From assembly GCA_015056575.1 (NCBI GenBank), contig SVGA01000002.1:173599-237598 (forward strand): a DNA stretch of 64,000 bases, read 5' to 3'. Under the pieces are notes generated by a model, which was not told the DNA's origin, searched no databases, and worked only from the letters and a program-made list of their open reading frames with translations. A program made the translations under genes and the position numbers. Shown one piece after another: positions 1-8,570 of the stretch; the first letter of the stretch is position 1; each line of letters opens with the position of its first letter. Source of the stretch: Butyrivibrio sp. Lineage in GTDB: Bacteria; Bacillota; Clostridia; Lachnospirales; Lachnospiraceae.

Positions 1-53
1 CAGATCAAGATGTCCTGATCTTCATATATGTATCGTATGTTTCCAACCATTCA

Positions 54-743
54 TCAAACCTTAAATCTGTAGCCAACGCCCCAGATTGTCTCAATGTACT
101 GAGGATTGGAGGTATCATATTCGATCTTCTCACGGATCTTCTTGATGTGAACGGTAACAGTAGCGATGTCGCCGATGGAATCCATGTTCCAGATCTTTCT
201 GAAGAGCTCTTCCTTGGTAAACACGTGATTGGGATTCTCTGCAAGGAATGTAAGAAGGTCGAACTCCTTGGTTGTGAAGCTCTTCTCCTGATCATCCACA
301 TAAACTCTTCTGGCGGTCTTGTCGATCTTGAGGCCTCTGATTTCCACGAAATCATTGTTCTCATGACCTGAACCCACAAGTCTTGAGTATCTTGCCATAT
401 GTGCCTTTACTCTGGCAACCAGCTCTGAAGGGCTGAAGGGCTTTGTAATATAATCATCAGCTCCAAGGCCCAGGCCTCTGATCTTATCGATGTCGTCCTT
501 TTTGGCGGAAACCATAAGGATCGGCACATCTTTCTTTTCCCTGATGTGCTTGCAGACCTCAAAGCCGTCCATTCCCGGCAACATAAGGTCGAGAATGATA
601 AGGTCAAAATCCTCTGCAAGTGCTGTCTGAAGCCCGGCATCACCGGTATTCTCGATGGCTACCTCAAAATCACTCAGCTCAAGATAATCCTTCTCAAGAT
701 CAGCGATCGCCTCTTCGTCCTCAACAATAAGTATTCTGCTCAT
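54..743 (-). CDS. OmpR-family response regulator
   Basis: A 229-residue DNA-binding response regulator. The receiver domain (about residues 1-118) carries the acidic pair near residues 8-10 (VEDEE), the phospho-acceptor Asp52 (LIILDLMLPG) and the conserved Lys101 (ITKPF). A winged-helix OmpR/PhoB output domain follows (about 130-229), ending in the typical IWGVGYRFKV. The gene lies 23 bp downstream of the histidine kinase at 767-2272 on the same strand, so the two form a cognate two-component system. The signal and the regulon are not visible from the sequence. The receiver looks intact, so phosphorylation should be possible. Confidence 0.95.
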   Translation of the reverse strand: MSRILIVEDEEAIADLEKDYLELSDFEVAIENTGDAGLQTALAEDFDLIILDLMLPGMDGFEVCKHIREKKDVPILMVSAKKDDIDKIRGLGLGADDYITKPFSPSELVARVKAHMARYSRLVGSGHENNDFVEIRGLKIDKTARRVYVDDQEKSFTTKEFDLLTFLAENPNHVFTKEELFRKIWNMDSIGDIATVTVHIKKIREKIEYDTSNPQYIETIWGVGYRFKV

Positions 744-766
744 ACTCCCTCTCTGCCTTTCTTTTA

Positions 767-2272
767 TTATTTGTCGACGGTTACTGTCTCCGCGCCATCC
801 GCGAACTCAATGTACTTCCTAAGAACGAAGTGCATGCAGGTGCCTTCAGATTCATGGCTTGTGGCCCATATATATCCACCGTGGTCTTCAATGATCTTCT
901 TAACGATGGAGAGGCCTATGCCGCTTCCGCCCTGCTTGGAATTTCTGGAGGAGTCGGTTCTGTAAAACCTGTCAAAAATATTTGGAATATCTTTCTGGGC
1001 AATGCCCTTACCATTATCTTCAAGTTCGACTCTCACTGAGTCTACTTCATCCAGGATCCTGATATCGATCTGTCCAGATCCGTCATCTCTGCCAAGATAC
1101 TTGACGCTGTTGCTGACTATGTTGTTGATCACTCGCTTTATCTGCTCGGGGTCTGCAACGATCATGGTATCCGGAGTGCACAGATTGGAATAATTGAGCT
1201 TAATGGACTTGCTCTCAAGATCTGCGCCGATCTCTTCTATACAGTCTCCAAAGTACTCAGCCACATTCAGCTTGGCAAAGTTATAAGGTATCCTGTTGTT
1301 ATCTATGCTGGAATACAGGGTAAGCTCATTAATAAGGTTGTTCATATCGTTGGCCTTGCTATTAATGATCTTAATGTATTTCTTCTGCTTCTCGGGGCTG
1401 TCGGCAACGCCTTCCAAAAGTCCCTGGGAATATCCCTTTATGGCTGTGATGGGAGTCTTAAGGTCGTGAGAGATATTGCTTATAAGCTCTTTGTTCTGTT
1501 TCTCCCTTTCGATCTTCTCATCAGCAGATTCCTTGAGTCGCAGCCTCATGTCCTCATAATTACGGAAAAGAGCTCCGATCTCACTTTTCTCCTTGATATC
1601 CGTAGGAAGGATGTAATCAAAATTACCGTCCTTAACCTGCTGCATGGCTACGTTCAGCTCCCCGATCGGTCTGAAGAAGCTCCTTCCGATCCACATGGTC
1701 AGCATAAGGCTGGTGATCAGCAGGATAAATATGACCGCTACGCACATGTAGATGAGAATTGAAGCAGAAAATGCAGTCCTGATACCGGATATAAAGTACA
1801 GACTTCCCCGACTTCCGTCGGAAAATCTGAAATCTACCTGTCTGACCAGGTTCTTGGAGGTGGTGTAATAGATTCCTTCTATGCCATTGCCATATTCCGG
1901 AAGCTCATTAATTACCTCTTTTGCCCGATCTCTGTTAGCAACGTAATATACGTCATGCCCCTTTATAACTACAATATATGAATATCTGGAAGCAATCTGA
2001 GAGTCAAGGTACTCCAAAAAAGACTTGTCCTCAAGAATAAAGGGATTCGTGAGCATATTAAGGGCGATCTCATTGACCAGCTCCTCGGTCATGGTTGCAA
2101 AGGTTCCACCCGGATCAGTAACCATGCCGTAATCAACAACATTGGTGTACTTCTGGGTCTGTTGCTTGAGTATAAGATAACGGCCCAGAGCCAGGTATGT
2201 TCCAAGGAGAAGGATCAGCGGAATTATCACGATCGCCAATGACGTGATTAAGAGTTTTGTACGAAATCGCAT
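767..2272 (-). CDS. Membrane sensor histidine kinase (HAMP)
   Basis: A 501-residue sensor kinase. A transmembrane helix near residues 7-29 and a second near 172-196 flank an extracellular domain of about 140 residues. HAMP, dimerisation/phospho-acceptor (NISHDLKTPITAIKGYSQ, His near residue 265) and HATPase domains follow; the ATP-binding boxes include NIVSNSVKY, DNGKGI and GGSGIGLSIVKKI. It is the partner of the downstream response regulator. All catalytic boxes are present. The ligand sensed by the extracellular domain cannot be inferred. The start is ATG behind an AGGGGG ribosome binding site. Confidence 0.95.
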   Translation of the reverse strand: MRFRTKLLITSLAIVIIPLILLLGTYLALGRYLILKQQTQKYTNVVDYGMVTDPGGTFATMTEELVNEIALNMLTNPFILEDKSFLEYLDSQIASRYSYIVVIKGHDVYYVANRDRAKEVINELPEYGNGIEGIYYTTSKNLVRQVDFRFSDGSRGSLYFISGIRTAFSASILIYMCVAVIFILLITSLMLTMWIGRSFFRPIGELNVAMQQVKDGNFDYILPTDIKEKSEIGALFRNYEDMRLRLKESADEKIEREKQNKELISNISHDLKTPITAIKGYSQGLLEGVADSPEKQKKYIKIINSKANDMNNLINELTLYSSIDNNRIPYNFAKLNVAEYFGDCIEEIGADLESKSIKLNYSNLCTPDTMIVADPEQIKRVINNIVSNSVKYLGRDDGSGQIDIRILDEVDSVRVELEDNGKGIAQKDIPNIFDRFYRTDSSRNSKQGGSGIGLSIVKKIIEDHGGYIWATSHESEGTCMHFVLRKYIEFADGAETVTVDK

Positions 2273-2345
2273 TGTTTCCCCCTAAGCCTTATCTAAGTAT
2301 ACCATATTTATTGCAAACTTAAGACATTTTTTATTGTTCTTTTGC

Positions 2346-2374
2346 TTGATTAGCGGTTTTTTCTCTGCTACACT
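2346..2374 (+). promoter_or_regulatory. Candidate sigma-A promoter for pgi
   Basis: TTGATT at 2346-2351 and TACACT at 2369-2374 are separated by 17 bp, in the short gap ahead of pgi. Both hexamers match the consensus at 4 of 6 positions, so this is a moderate prediction. Confidence 0.45.
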
Positions 2375-2424
2375 TTAATGCGGATTGGAAAACGATTTCA
2401 CTAATTATCAGCGGAGGTTTGAAT

Positions 2425-4005
2425 ATGATCAATTGGAACAATCTTGATACGCTTAAATCCTATGATGCGCTCAAAAAGGTTAACAAAGTCAACGTTGCCG
2501 AGGTTATGGCCGGTGTAAGCGGAGCAGAGCGAGTTAAAAAATATTCTGTTCCCATGGCTGCAGGTCTTTCTTTTAACTACGCAGCTAAGGCTGTTGACGA
2601 TGACATCCTTGCAGCTCTTAAGGCTCTTGCCGAGGAAGCTCAGCTTTCCGAGAAGTTTGAGGCTCTTTACAACGGAGAAGTTATCAACACAGGTGAGAAG
2701 CGCCTTGTTCTTCACCAGCTCACAAGAGGACAGCTTGGAGAGGATGTTACTGCTGACGGCGTAAACAAGAGAGAGTTCTATTTAAATGAACAGAAGAGAA
2801 TTGCCGAGTTTGCAAACAAGGTTCACTCAGGTGAGATTGCAAATGCAAAGGGAGAGAAGTTCACAACCGTTGTACAGATCGGTATAGGCGGCAGCGACCT
2901 TGGTCCCAGAGCTATGTACCTCGCCCTTGAGAACTGGGCTAAGAAGACCGGCAACTTCAAGATGGAAGCCAAGTTCATCTCCAATGTGGATCCTGATGAT
3001 GCCTCCGCAGTTCTTAATTCTATAGATGTTGAGCATTCCATCTTTATCCTGGTTTCAAAATCAGGAACAACTCTTGAAACTCTTACAAACGAGTCCTTCG
3101 TAACAGATGCCCTCAAGAAGGCAGGCCTTGATCAGGGCAAGCACATGATCGCAGTTACTTCACAGACATCACCTCTTGCAAAGAGTGACAACTACCTTGA
3201 AGCTTTCTTCATGGATGATTATATCGGCGGACGTTATTCTTCAACTTCAGGCGTAGGCGGAGCAGTTCTTTCACTTGCCTTCGGTCCCGAGGTATTTGCT
3301 CAGTTCCTTGAGGGAGCAGCAGAGGAAGACAAGCTTGCAGCAAACAAAGATGTATTTGCTAATCCTGCTATGCTGGATGCTCTCATCGGAGTATATGAGC
3401 GCAATGTTCTTGGACTTAGTAGCACCGCAGTTCTTCCTTACTCTCAGGGACTTAGCCGTTTCCCCGCTCACCTTCAGCAGCTGGATATGGAGTCCAACGG
3501 AAAATGCGTTAACCGCTTCGGCGAGCCTATAGACTATGTAACAGGACCCATCATCTTCGGTGAGCCCGGTACCAACGGACAGCATTCCTTCTATCAGCTT
3601 CTTCACCAGGGAACAGACATCATTCCGCTTCAGTTCATCGGCTTCAAGAACAGCCAGCTTGCAAATGATGTTGTTATCCAGGACAGCACCAGCCAGCAGA
3701 AGCTCTGTGCCAACGTTGCTGCTCAGATCGTTGCCTTTGCCTGCGGCAAGAAGGATGAGAACCTCAACAAGAACTTCAAGGGCGGACGTCCTTCAAGCAT
3801 CATCATAGGTGAGGACCTCAATCCCAAGTCACTTGGCGCACTGCTGTCACACTTCGAAAACAAGGTTATGTTCCAGGGCTTTGTATGGAACATCAACAGC
3901 TTCGATCAGGAAGGCGTTCAGCTTGGTAAGGTTCTTGCCAAGAAGGTACTTGCTCACGAGACAGACGGCGCTCTTGCAGAGTACAGCAAGCTGCTGAATA
4001 TCTGA
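2425..4005 (+). CDS. pgi: Glucose-6-phosphate isomerase
   Basis: A 526-residue phosphoglucose isomerase interconverting glucose 6-phosphate and fructose 6-phosphate in glycolysis and gluconeogenesis. Family signatures include VVQIGIGGSDLGPRAMY, the sugar-phosphate site FILVSKSGTTLET, GGRYSSTSGVGG and a C-terminal PGI stretch (GEPGTNGQHSFYQLLHQG). Length is normal for the long bacterial form. The frame also opens at a TTG at 2419, but the ATG at 2425 has GCGGAGG seven bases upstream and is the better start. The gene stands alone between a candidate promoter and a strong bidirectional terminator. Confidence 0.96.
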   Translation: MINWNNLDTLKSYDALKKVNKVNVAEVMAGVSGAERVKKYSVPMAAGLSFNYAAKAVDDDILAALKALAEEAQLSEKFEALYNGEVINTGEKRLVLHQLTRGQLGEDVTADGVNKREFYLNEQKRIAEFANKVHSGEIANAKGEKFTTVVQIGIGGSDLGPRAMYLALENWAKKTGNFKMEAKFISNVDPDDASAVLNSIDVEHSIFILVSKSGTTLETLTNESFVTDALKKAGLDQGKHMIAVTSQTSPLAKSDNYLEAFFMDDYIGGRYSSTSGVGGAVLSLAFGPEVFAQFLEGAAEEDKLAANKDVFANPAMLDALIGVYERNVLGLSSTAVLPYSQGLSRFPAHLQQLDMESNGKCVNRFGEPIDYVTGPIIFGEPGTNGQHSFYQLLHQGTDIIPLQFIGFKNSQLANDVVIQDSTSQQKLCANVAAQIVAFACGKKDENLNKNFKGGRPSSIIIGEDLNPKSLGALLSHFENKVMFQGFVWNINSFDQEGVQLGKVLAKKVLAHETDGALAEYSKLLNI

Positions 4006-4019
4006 TAGACATAACCACT

Positions 4020-4116
4020 AATCCCCGTTCGGGGTGTAAAATACAAAATGCACATTCTTTGCTCATGTCTCGCAAAGTAATGTGCATTTTTGTATTCTGG
4101 ATTATTTACGGGGATT
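4020..4116. terminator. Nested bidirectional terminator between pgi and mtnN
   Basis: A long imperfect inverted repeat (about 4040-4062 with 4071-4096) lies inside an outer pair, AATCCCCGT at 4020-4028 and ACGGGGATT at 4108-4116. It sits between two convergent genes and can serve both strands. Confidence 0.8.
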
Positions 4117-4127
4117 TTGATTATCCC

Positions 4128-4823
4128 TTACAATGTCTTAAGCAATTCCAGTACAAGAGCGGCGCAATCGTGGGCGGCCTTTTTCTCAAATTCCGGATAA
4201 TCCATAATATCTGAACCGTCGGCTTTGTCGGAGATGGCGCGGATGATCACAAATGGAATGCTGTTTAAGTAGCATGCCTGGGCGATTCCTGCTCCTTCCA
4301 TCTCGGTACACATTCCGCCAAAATCCGCTTTGATGGCGTCCTTTACTTCCTGAGAGGAGATGAACTGATCTCCGCTGCAGACTCTTCCCTCGAAAATTCC
4401 AAGATCAGGTGCGGCTTTCCCGATAGCCTCTTTTGCCTTCTCTATAAGCTCTTTATCCGCGGCAAAGACCTGGGTTCCAAGCTGAGGAATCTCACCCTTC
4501 CTGTATCCGAAGATTGTTGCGTCCACGTCATGATAGCAGGCATCGGTAGAAAGAACAATGTCTCCGATGTTTATACGGGCATCCAAAGAGCCTGCTGCTC
4601 CCGTGTTAAGAACATGGGTAACGCCAAAGGTGTCAGCAAGGATCTGAACGCAGATGCCGGCGTTAACCTTGCAGATGCCGCTTCTTACAACCACAACCTG
4701 CGTAGCGCCGATGGTTCCCTCAAAGAATTCCATCGATGCCTTTTTTACCGTATTCTTAATGTCCATGGCGGCCTTTAAGGTCTCTACCTCAACCTCCATG
4801 GCTCCGATAATACCTATTTTCAT
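4128..4823 (-). CDS. mtnN: 5'-methylthioadenosine/S-adenosylhomocysteine nucleosidase
   Basis: A 231-residue MTA/SAH nucleosidase (Pfs) that cleaves the N-glycosidic bond of S-adenosylhomocysteine to give S-ribosylhomocysteine and adenine. It begins MKIGIIGAMEVEV as in the family, and carries the GAAGSL core, the FISSQEVK stretch, the GMCTEMEGAGIAQ substrate site and the catalytic-Asp region IIRAISDKADG. It lies 20 bp downstream of luxS, whose product uses S-ribosylhomocysteine, so the two enzymes form consecutive steps of the activated methyl cycle. Cytosolic. Confidence 0.95.
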   Translation of the reverse strand: MKIGIIGAMEVEVETLKAAMDIKNTVKKASMEFFEGTIGATQVVVVRSGICKVNAGICVQILADTFGVTHVLNTGAAGSLDARINIGDIVLSTDACYHDVDATIFGYRKGEIPQLGTQVFAADKELIEKAKEAIGKAAPDLGIFEGRVCSGDQFISSQEVKDAIKADFGGMCTEMEGAGIAQACYLNSIPFVIIRAISDKADGSDIMDYPEFEKKAAHDCAALVLELLKTL

Positions 4824-4843
4824 GGGTTTGATACCTCTTTTTC

Positions 4844-5368
4844 TTATGAATCAAAGAACTCGCGGCCGTCATCCGTAACCAGTCTCTCGGACTTGGGATA
4901 TACAAAAATTGCCTCATTATCGGCATTTGCCTCAAGATAATCTGCAAATTTTGCGGCGTGCCATTTGGCCATCTCAAGGTTATGCATGCGATAGTTACCG
5001 CAGTTTACTGCCTGTGCGCCTGGAACCTCCTGGGCATCCTTAACTGATCTGAAGGCGCGAAGCAGAAGATCGTGGATTTCCTTAGGTGCTCGGTTGCCCT
5101 TCATGATAAGGTAGAAGCCTGTAAGGCATCCCATGGGACCCCAGTACACGATCTCATCCTTCCAGTCGGGGTCGTTGCGGAGGAATGTTGCAATGAGATG
5201 CTCGAGAGAGTGCATTGCAGCCACATCCACTGCGGGCTCCACGTTGGGTTTTGTAACTCTTACGTCGTAGGTCGTAACCTTCTCAGCTCCGAGAATATCA
5301 ACTCTGCTGGTGAAGATTCCCGGAATGATCTTGGTATGATCAACAGAAAAGCTGGGTATTAGATCCAT
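4844..5368 (-). CDS. luxS: S-ribosylhomocysteine lyase (AI-2 synthase)
   Basis: A 174-residue LuxS. It converts S-ribosylhomocysteine to homocysteine and DPD, the precursor of autoinducer-2. The metal-binding HxxEH motif is present (HSLEH), with the GPMGCLTGFYL segment and the later Cys of VNCGNYRMHNLEMAKWH. It is slightly longer than the usual 150-160 residues because of its C-terminal tail. AAAGGAG lies about 8 nt ahead of the ATG. It sits between an RpiR-family regulator upstream and mtnN downstream, all on the minus strand with gaps of about 20 bp, suggesting one transcript. Confidence 0.95.
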   Translation of the reverse strand: MDLIPSFSVDHTKIIPGIFTSRVDILGAEKVTTYDVRVTKPNVEPAVDVAAMHSLEHLIATFLRNDPDWKDEIVYWGPMGCLTGFYLIMKGNRAPKEIHDLLLRAFRSVKDAQEVPGAQAVNCGNYRMHNLEMAKWHAAKFADYLEANADNEAIFVYPKSERLVTDDGREFFDS

Positions 5369-5386
5369 TTTGATTCTCCTTTGGTT

Positions 5387-6256
5387 TTATTCTCTTGCTG
5401 TGTCATGGAATACGTCATAGGAATTTCTAAGATATCCCTGAATGTTCTCGTAATCACGGTTTGCAATCGCGGTATAGAGCGTATCCACAAGGAACAGCTG
5501 TGCAAATCTGGAACTGGTGATGCCGCTCTTTTTGTCGATCTCTGGAGAGGTGGCAAAAAGAACATGATCACAGCCCGTTGTAAGGGCATTGTTTCCAAGC
5601 TTTGTCACTGCTATTGTAACAGCTCCACGTTCTTTTGCAATAGAAAAGAGCTGCATGATCTCAGTATTCTTGGCGTTATCGCTGAAAAATATCGCTACAT
5701 CGCCGGGTTTGATCTGGGATATGGTCATCAGGTTCATATGGTGATCCTGATTAAATACAACATTGTAGTGGATCCTCAGGAGCTTACAGTAAAGATCATA
5801 TGCTGCCACTCCCGCAGTACCTATGCCGAAGACCTGGATCTGTTCCGCCTCAACAATGTGAGTTACGGCATCACTGAAGGTTCCCGCATCAAAAAGTCTG
5901 TAGGTTGTCTGAACGGCCTGTACGCTGGTGGCACAGATATTGTCCGCTATGGATTGCAGGGATGTATACTCGTTTACATCCTTAAAGGTTACCCTTGGAC
6001 CTCCCTTATCGCTCTGGGCAAGGGTAGTGTTAGCCTCTGAATAATATGCATTCTTAAGGTCCTTAAGTCCGCTGTAGCCTATGGCCTGGGCAAATCTTGT
6101 CCACGCTGCCTGAGTTGTACCGGATAAGCGTGCCAGCTCTTTTATGGGATGTTTAAAAAGAGCATCCTTGTTCTCCAAAACATAGTCAGCAACCAGCTTC
6201 TCGGATTGAGGAAGTGTTGCGTAACAACTCTTAATCTTTTCACTGACAATATTCAT
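5387..6256 (-). CDS. RpiR-family transcriptional regulator (HTH + SIS)
   Basis: A 289-residue regulator with an N-terminal HTH_6 domain (about residues 1-75; IKELARLSGTTQAAWTRFAQ) and a C-terminal SIS sugar-phosphate-binding domain (about 120-250; VFGIGTAGVAAYDLYCKLLR and DVAIFFSDNAKNTEIMQL). The frame is open to 6307, but the ATG at 6256 has GGAGGC eight bases upstream and gives a normal N-terminus. Family members sense phosphosugars. Here the gene directly precedes luxS and mtnN, which is suggestive of co-transcription, though a link between sugar sensing and AI-2 is only inferred. Confidence 0.88.
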   Translation of the reverse strand: MNIVSEKIKSCYATLPQSEKLVADYVLENKDALFKHPIKELARLSGTTQAAWTRFAQAIGYSGLKDLKNAYYSEANTTLAQSDKGGPRVTFKDVNEYTSLQSIADNICATSVQAVQTTYRLFDAGTFSDAVTHIVEAEQIQVFGIGTAGVAAYDLYCKLLRIHYNVVFNQDHHMNLMTISQIKPGDVAIFFSDNAKNTEIMQLFSIAKERGAVTIAVTKLGNNALTTGCDHVLFATSPEIDKKSGITSSRFAQLFLVDTLYTAIANRDYENIQGYLRNSYDVFHDTARE

Positions 6257-6365
6257 ATGCGTTTGCCTCCATAAGCGATCAACATCCACTATTAGTATAT
6301 CGCACAATTCTTATCATTTTGTAATAAATTTTCATAAACTGTAATTTTATTTCTTAAATATTTCT

Positions 6366-6386
6366 AAACTGCATCACAAGCAGTTT
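6366..6386. promoter_or_regulatory. Short inverted repeat between rpiR and the rubrerythrin gene
   Basis: AAACTGC and GCAGTTT (7-bp arms, 7-nt spacer) lie in the 208-bp gap between the divergent rpiR and rubrerythrin genes. It could be an operator or a weak terminator; there is no direct evidence for either. Confidence 0.3.
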
Positions 6387-6464
6387 CTTTGTGCTATGCT
6401 GAAATGGACGGCATAATTATTCACTGCTTTTTGAGGCGCATAGCGCAGGAAAGGAGAATTTTTT

Positions 6465-7007
6465 ATGAAATGGATTTGTCAGGTTTGTGGTTACATTCAT
6501 GAAGGAGATCAGCCCCCGGAGTTTTGTCCTAAATGTAAGGCCCCTGCTGAGAAATTCACTAAGCAGGAAGAGGGCGAGAAGGTTTGGGCTTGCGAGCATG
6601 TGCTTGGCGTAGCCAGCAGCGCTCCTGACGATGTTAAACAGAGTCTTCGAGAGATGCGTGACGGCGAGTGCCACGAGGTTGGAATGTATCTTGCTATGGC
6701 TCGTGTAGCTATCCGTGAGGGATATCCCGAGATTGGTGCTTTCTATGAAAAGGCTGCCTGGGAAGAAGCTGAGCATGCAGCATTGTTCTGCGAGATGCTT
6801 GGTGAGGACCTTACAAACTCCACCAAGAAGAACCTTGAGCTCCGTGCTGAGGCAGAGTACGGCGCAACACAGGGCCGCGCAGATCTTGCTAAAAAGACCA
6901 AAGAGCTTAATCTTGACGCTATCCATGACGCAGTTCATGAGATCGGACGAGACGAAGCCCGCCACGGCAAAGCATTTGCAGGACTTCTCAAGAGATATTT
7001 TGGATAA
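6465..7007 (+). CDS. Rubrerythrin with N-terminal rubredoxin domain ('reverse' rubrerythrin)
   Basis: A 180-residue non-haem iron protein. Residues 1-35 form a rubredoxin-like domain with two Cys pairs (CQVCGY and CPKCKAP). Residues about 50-180 form a ferritin-like diiron domain with E/ExxH-type ligands (AAWEEAEHAALFCEML; DEARHGKAF). The rubredoxin-first order is the clostridial reverse-rubrerythrin arrangement, known for NADH-linked peroxide reduction in anaerobes. AAAGGAGA lies ahead of the ATG. It is a single-gene unit and probably peroxide-protective. Confidence 0.92.
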   Translation: MKWICQVCGYIHEGDQPPEFCPKCKAPAEKFTKQEEGEKVWACEHVLGVASSAPDDVKQSLREMRDGECHEVGMYLAMARVAIREGYPEIGAFYEKAAWEEAEHAALFCEMLGEDLTNSTKKNLELRAEAEYGATQGRADLAKKTKELNLDAIHDAVHEIGRDEARHGKAFAGLLKRYFG

Positions 7008-7340
7008 TGCGTACTATAGAAAAATAGTGACATTCAAAAGAGGCTGTCGCATTTGACACTCTTATGTTTTTCCAAAAAATACTTGTTTTTGGAAATTATC
7101 CGCTTCTATATTCATTTATATTTCCAATAAACCTAATCTTTTTGATGTATATATGGGGATTTGGAAAAATACATTAACTATATTGGCAATATTTCCAAAC
7201 CCAGCAGTACCGGAAGTATTGGAAACATTTATAGAGGTATCTAAAGCCGTTTCGAACACCTCTAAAACCGATAATAGCAAATGGCACAGCCCATGATTTG
7301 GCAACCTTCGCCATTGTGCTTTTCCCCATTAGTCACTTAT
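7008..7340. other. Noncoding stretch with repeated TTCCAA/TTGGAA palindromes
   Basis: No convincing gene. The stretch holds several TTTCC-rich and GGAAA-rich half-sites in alternating orientation, for example TTCCAAAAA and TTTTTGGAA around 7071-7094, then TTTCCAA near 7122, TTTGGAAA near 7160, TTTCCAA near 7192 and TTGGAAA near 7220. A 62-codon antisense frame here has no family resemblance. Confidence 0.4.
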
Positions 7341-7410
7341 ATACACAAAAAAGAAAGCCCCTGAGTCATGGGCTGCGAAAGCAATCGCAGCGAACCCTTG
7401 ACTCAGGGGC
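7341..7410 (-). terminator. Terminator of the murG operon, built on a dispersed repeat
   Basis: A long hairpin: GCCCCTGAGTCA at 7357-7368 pairs with TGACTCAGGGGC at 7399-7410, with further pairing inside (TGCGA/TCGCA). On the minus strand it is followed by a T-rich run (7344-7356). It lies downstream of the minus-strand murG-TSCPD-SMP30 genes. Its arms share an 11-12 base core with repeats near 50045 and 51595. Confidence 0.75.
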
Positions 7411-7476
7411 GCTTTATGCTACAATCCACCAACCTCGGGGAAGGCAACAATAATACTATTCAATATTTCTCCTTAC

Positions 7477-8331
7477 TCACACCACAGCGAAGGGCTCATC
7501 TGCGCCCTTTGCATCAACCTTGCACTCAAACAGGCATCCGTCGAACTCCCCGCTTAACTCATTACCGGAGGATGTGATAAACAGTGTATCTTCATTCTCT
7601 CCAAAGAAGCAGCAGGAGGTTGTGTGAAGAGCCGGCACTCTGACAACGGCCAGAAGCTCGCCGGTTTCGCAGTCGTGGCACTCGATCCTGCTTCCGTCCC
7701 ATACTGCAAGCCAGAGCCTGTCGTCACTGTCTATGGTCATTCCGTCCGGAACACCGTCTTCCACGGAAAAGAGCCTTCGTCGATCTGCAATATTTCCTGT
7801 AGCTTCATCATAATCGTAAACAAGGACGCCGTGTTCCAAAGAATCCGAGAAGAAGAATTTAGTTCTGTCCTTGTTCCAGGCCATCCCATTGGCAATCTTG
7901 GTGTTCTCCTGGACGCAGGTTATCCTTCCGCCATCGTAGCGATACAGGTTTCCGGAGGGACCATGGTCATCATCTCCGGTGCAGGAGCCGAAGAATACCC
8001 GCCCCATGGGATCTGCCTTTGCATCGTTGGATCTTTGGTAAGTTTCATAAACAGCGCCAAGTGCAAGAAGTTCTTCCTTCCTGCCATCTGCATATTTCCA
8101 GAGTGCCGTCTTTCCCGCTACAAGGTATCCATCCTCATCCTTAAGAGGAATGGCCGCACCTATGGGCTCCCCAAAATCAAAGCAGGATATATCATCACCT
8201 GTCTTTGTATAAAATTTACCTGCAACAATATCCACCCAGGACAGACGATCATAGCGCCTGTCAAAATAGGGTGATTCCCCCAGGAGATATTTATCCGTTA
8301 CCAGCACAGTTGCCGTATATTCTTTGATCAT
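7477..8331 (-). CDS. SMP-30/gluconolactonase-family protein
   Basis: A 284-residue six-bladed beta-propeller of the SMP-30/gluconolactonase/LRE family. Typical elements are LGESPYFDRRYDRLSWVDI near the N-terminus, NGMAWNKDRTKFFFSDS in the centre and DGMTIDSDDRLWLAVWDG toward the end; these regions hold the family's metal ligands. Members hydrolyse sugar lactones or related esters; the actual substrate is unknown. Its start overlaps the stop of the TSCPD gene by 4 bp, so translation is probably coupled. It is the last gene before the terminator at 7341-7410. Confidence 0.85.
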   Translation of the reverse strand: MIKEYTATVLVTDKYLLGESPYFDRRYDRLSWVDIVAGKFYTKTGDDISCFDFGEPIGAAIPLKDEDGYLVAGKTALWKYADGRKEELLALGAVYETYQRSNDAKADPMGRVFFGSCTGDDDHGPSGNLYRYDGGRITCVQENTKIANGMAWNKDRTKFFFSDSLEHGVLVYDYDEATGNIADRRRLFSVEDGVPDGMTIDSDDRLWLAVWDGSRIECHDCETGELLAVVRVPALHTTSCCFFGENEDTLFITSSGNELSGEFDGCLFECKVDAKGADEPFAVV

Positions 8332-8570
8332 GCTTTCATGGCCTCTTCAATGGCATAGGAAAGCTGGTCGGGGCAGGAGGTTGGCTTAAAGCCGCACTTG
8401 ATGCCGCGAAGCTTCTCAATGGCATCCTTACCGTTCATGCCCTGGACAAGTCTTGAAACACCCTGAAGGTTGCCGTTGCAGCCTCCGGTAAACTTAACAT
8501 TCTTTATAACTTCTCCGTCCATCTCGATATCGATCTGAGTGGAACAGGTTCCTTTTGTCTTATAGATCAT
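8328..8570 (-). CDS. TSCPD domain protein (TIGR03905 type)
   Basis: An 80-residue protein made of a single TSCPD domain. It shows the conserved pattern KGTCSTQIDIE, FTGGCNGNLQGVSRL, IKCGFKPTSCPDQL, with four conserved Cys. Related domains occur at the end of some ribonucleotide reductases and in small clostridial proteins. The function of the stand-alone form is unknown; metal binding is plausible from the Cys pattern. It overlaps murG by 1 bp upstream and the SMP-30 gene by 4 bp downstream. Confidence 0.88.
   Translation of the reverse strand: MIYKTKGTCSTQIDIEMDGEVIKNVKFTGGCNGNLQGVSRLVQGMNGKDAIEKLRGIKCGFKPTSCPDQLSYAIEEAMKA

Noticed and set aside
1..53. A terminator after the response regulator (AGATCA/TGATCT pair)
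   Set aside because: The stem is short and the window edge cuts off the region where a T-run would be.
5381..6040. A 219-codon plus-strand frame opposite rpiR
   Set aside because: Shadow of the RpiR gene; no domain recognised.
6311..6327. A possible PerR box ahead of the rubrerythrin gene (TTATCATTTTGTAATAA)
   Set aside because: The arms do not fit the 7-1-7 PerR spacing and the site is closer to rpiR than to the rubrerythrin start.
7116..7304. A 62-codon minus-strand frame
   Set aside because: No ribosome binding site, no similarity; covers the TTCCAA repeat stretch.
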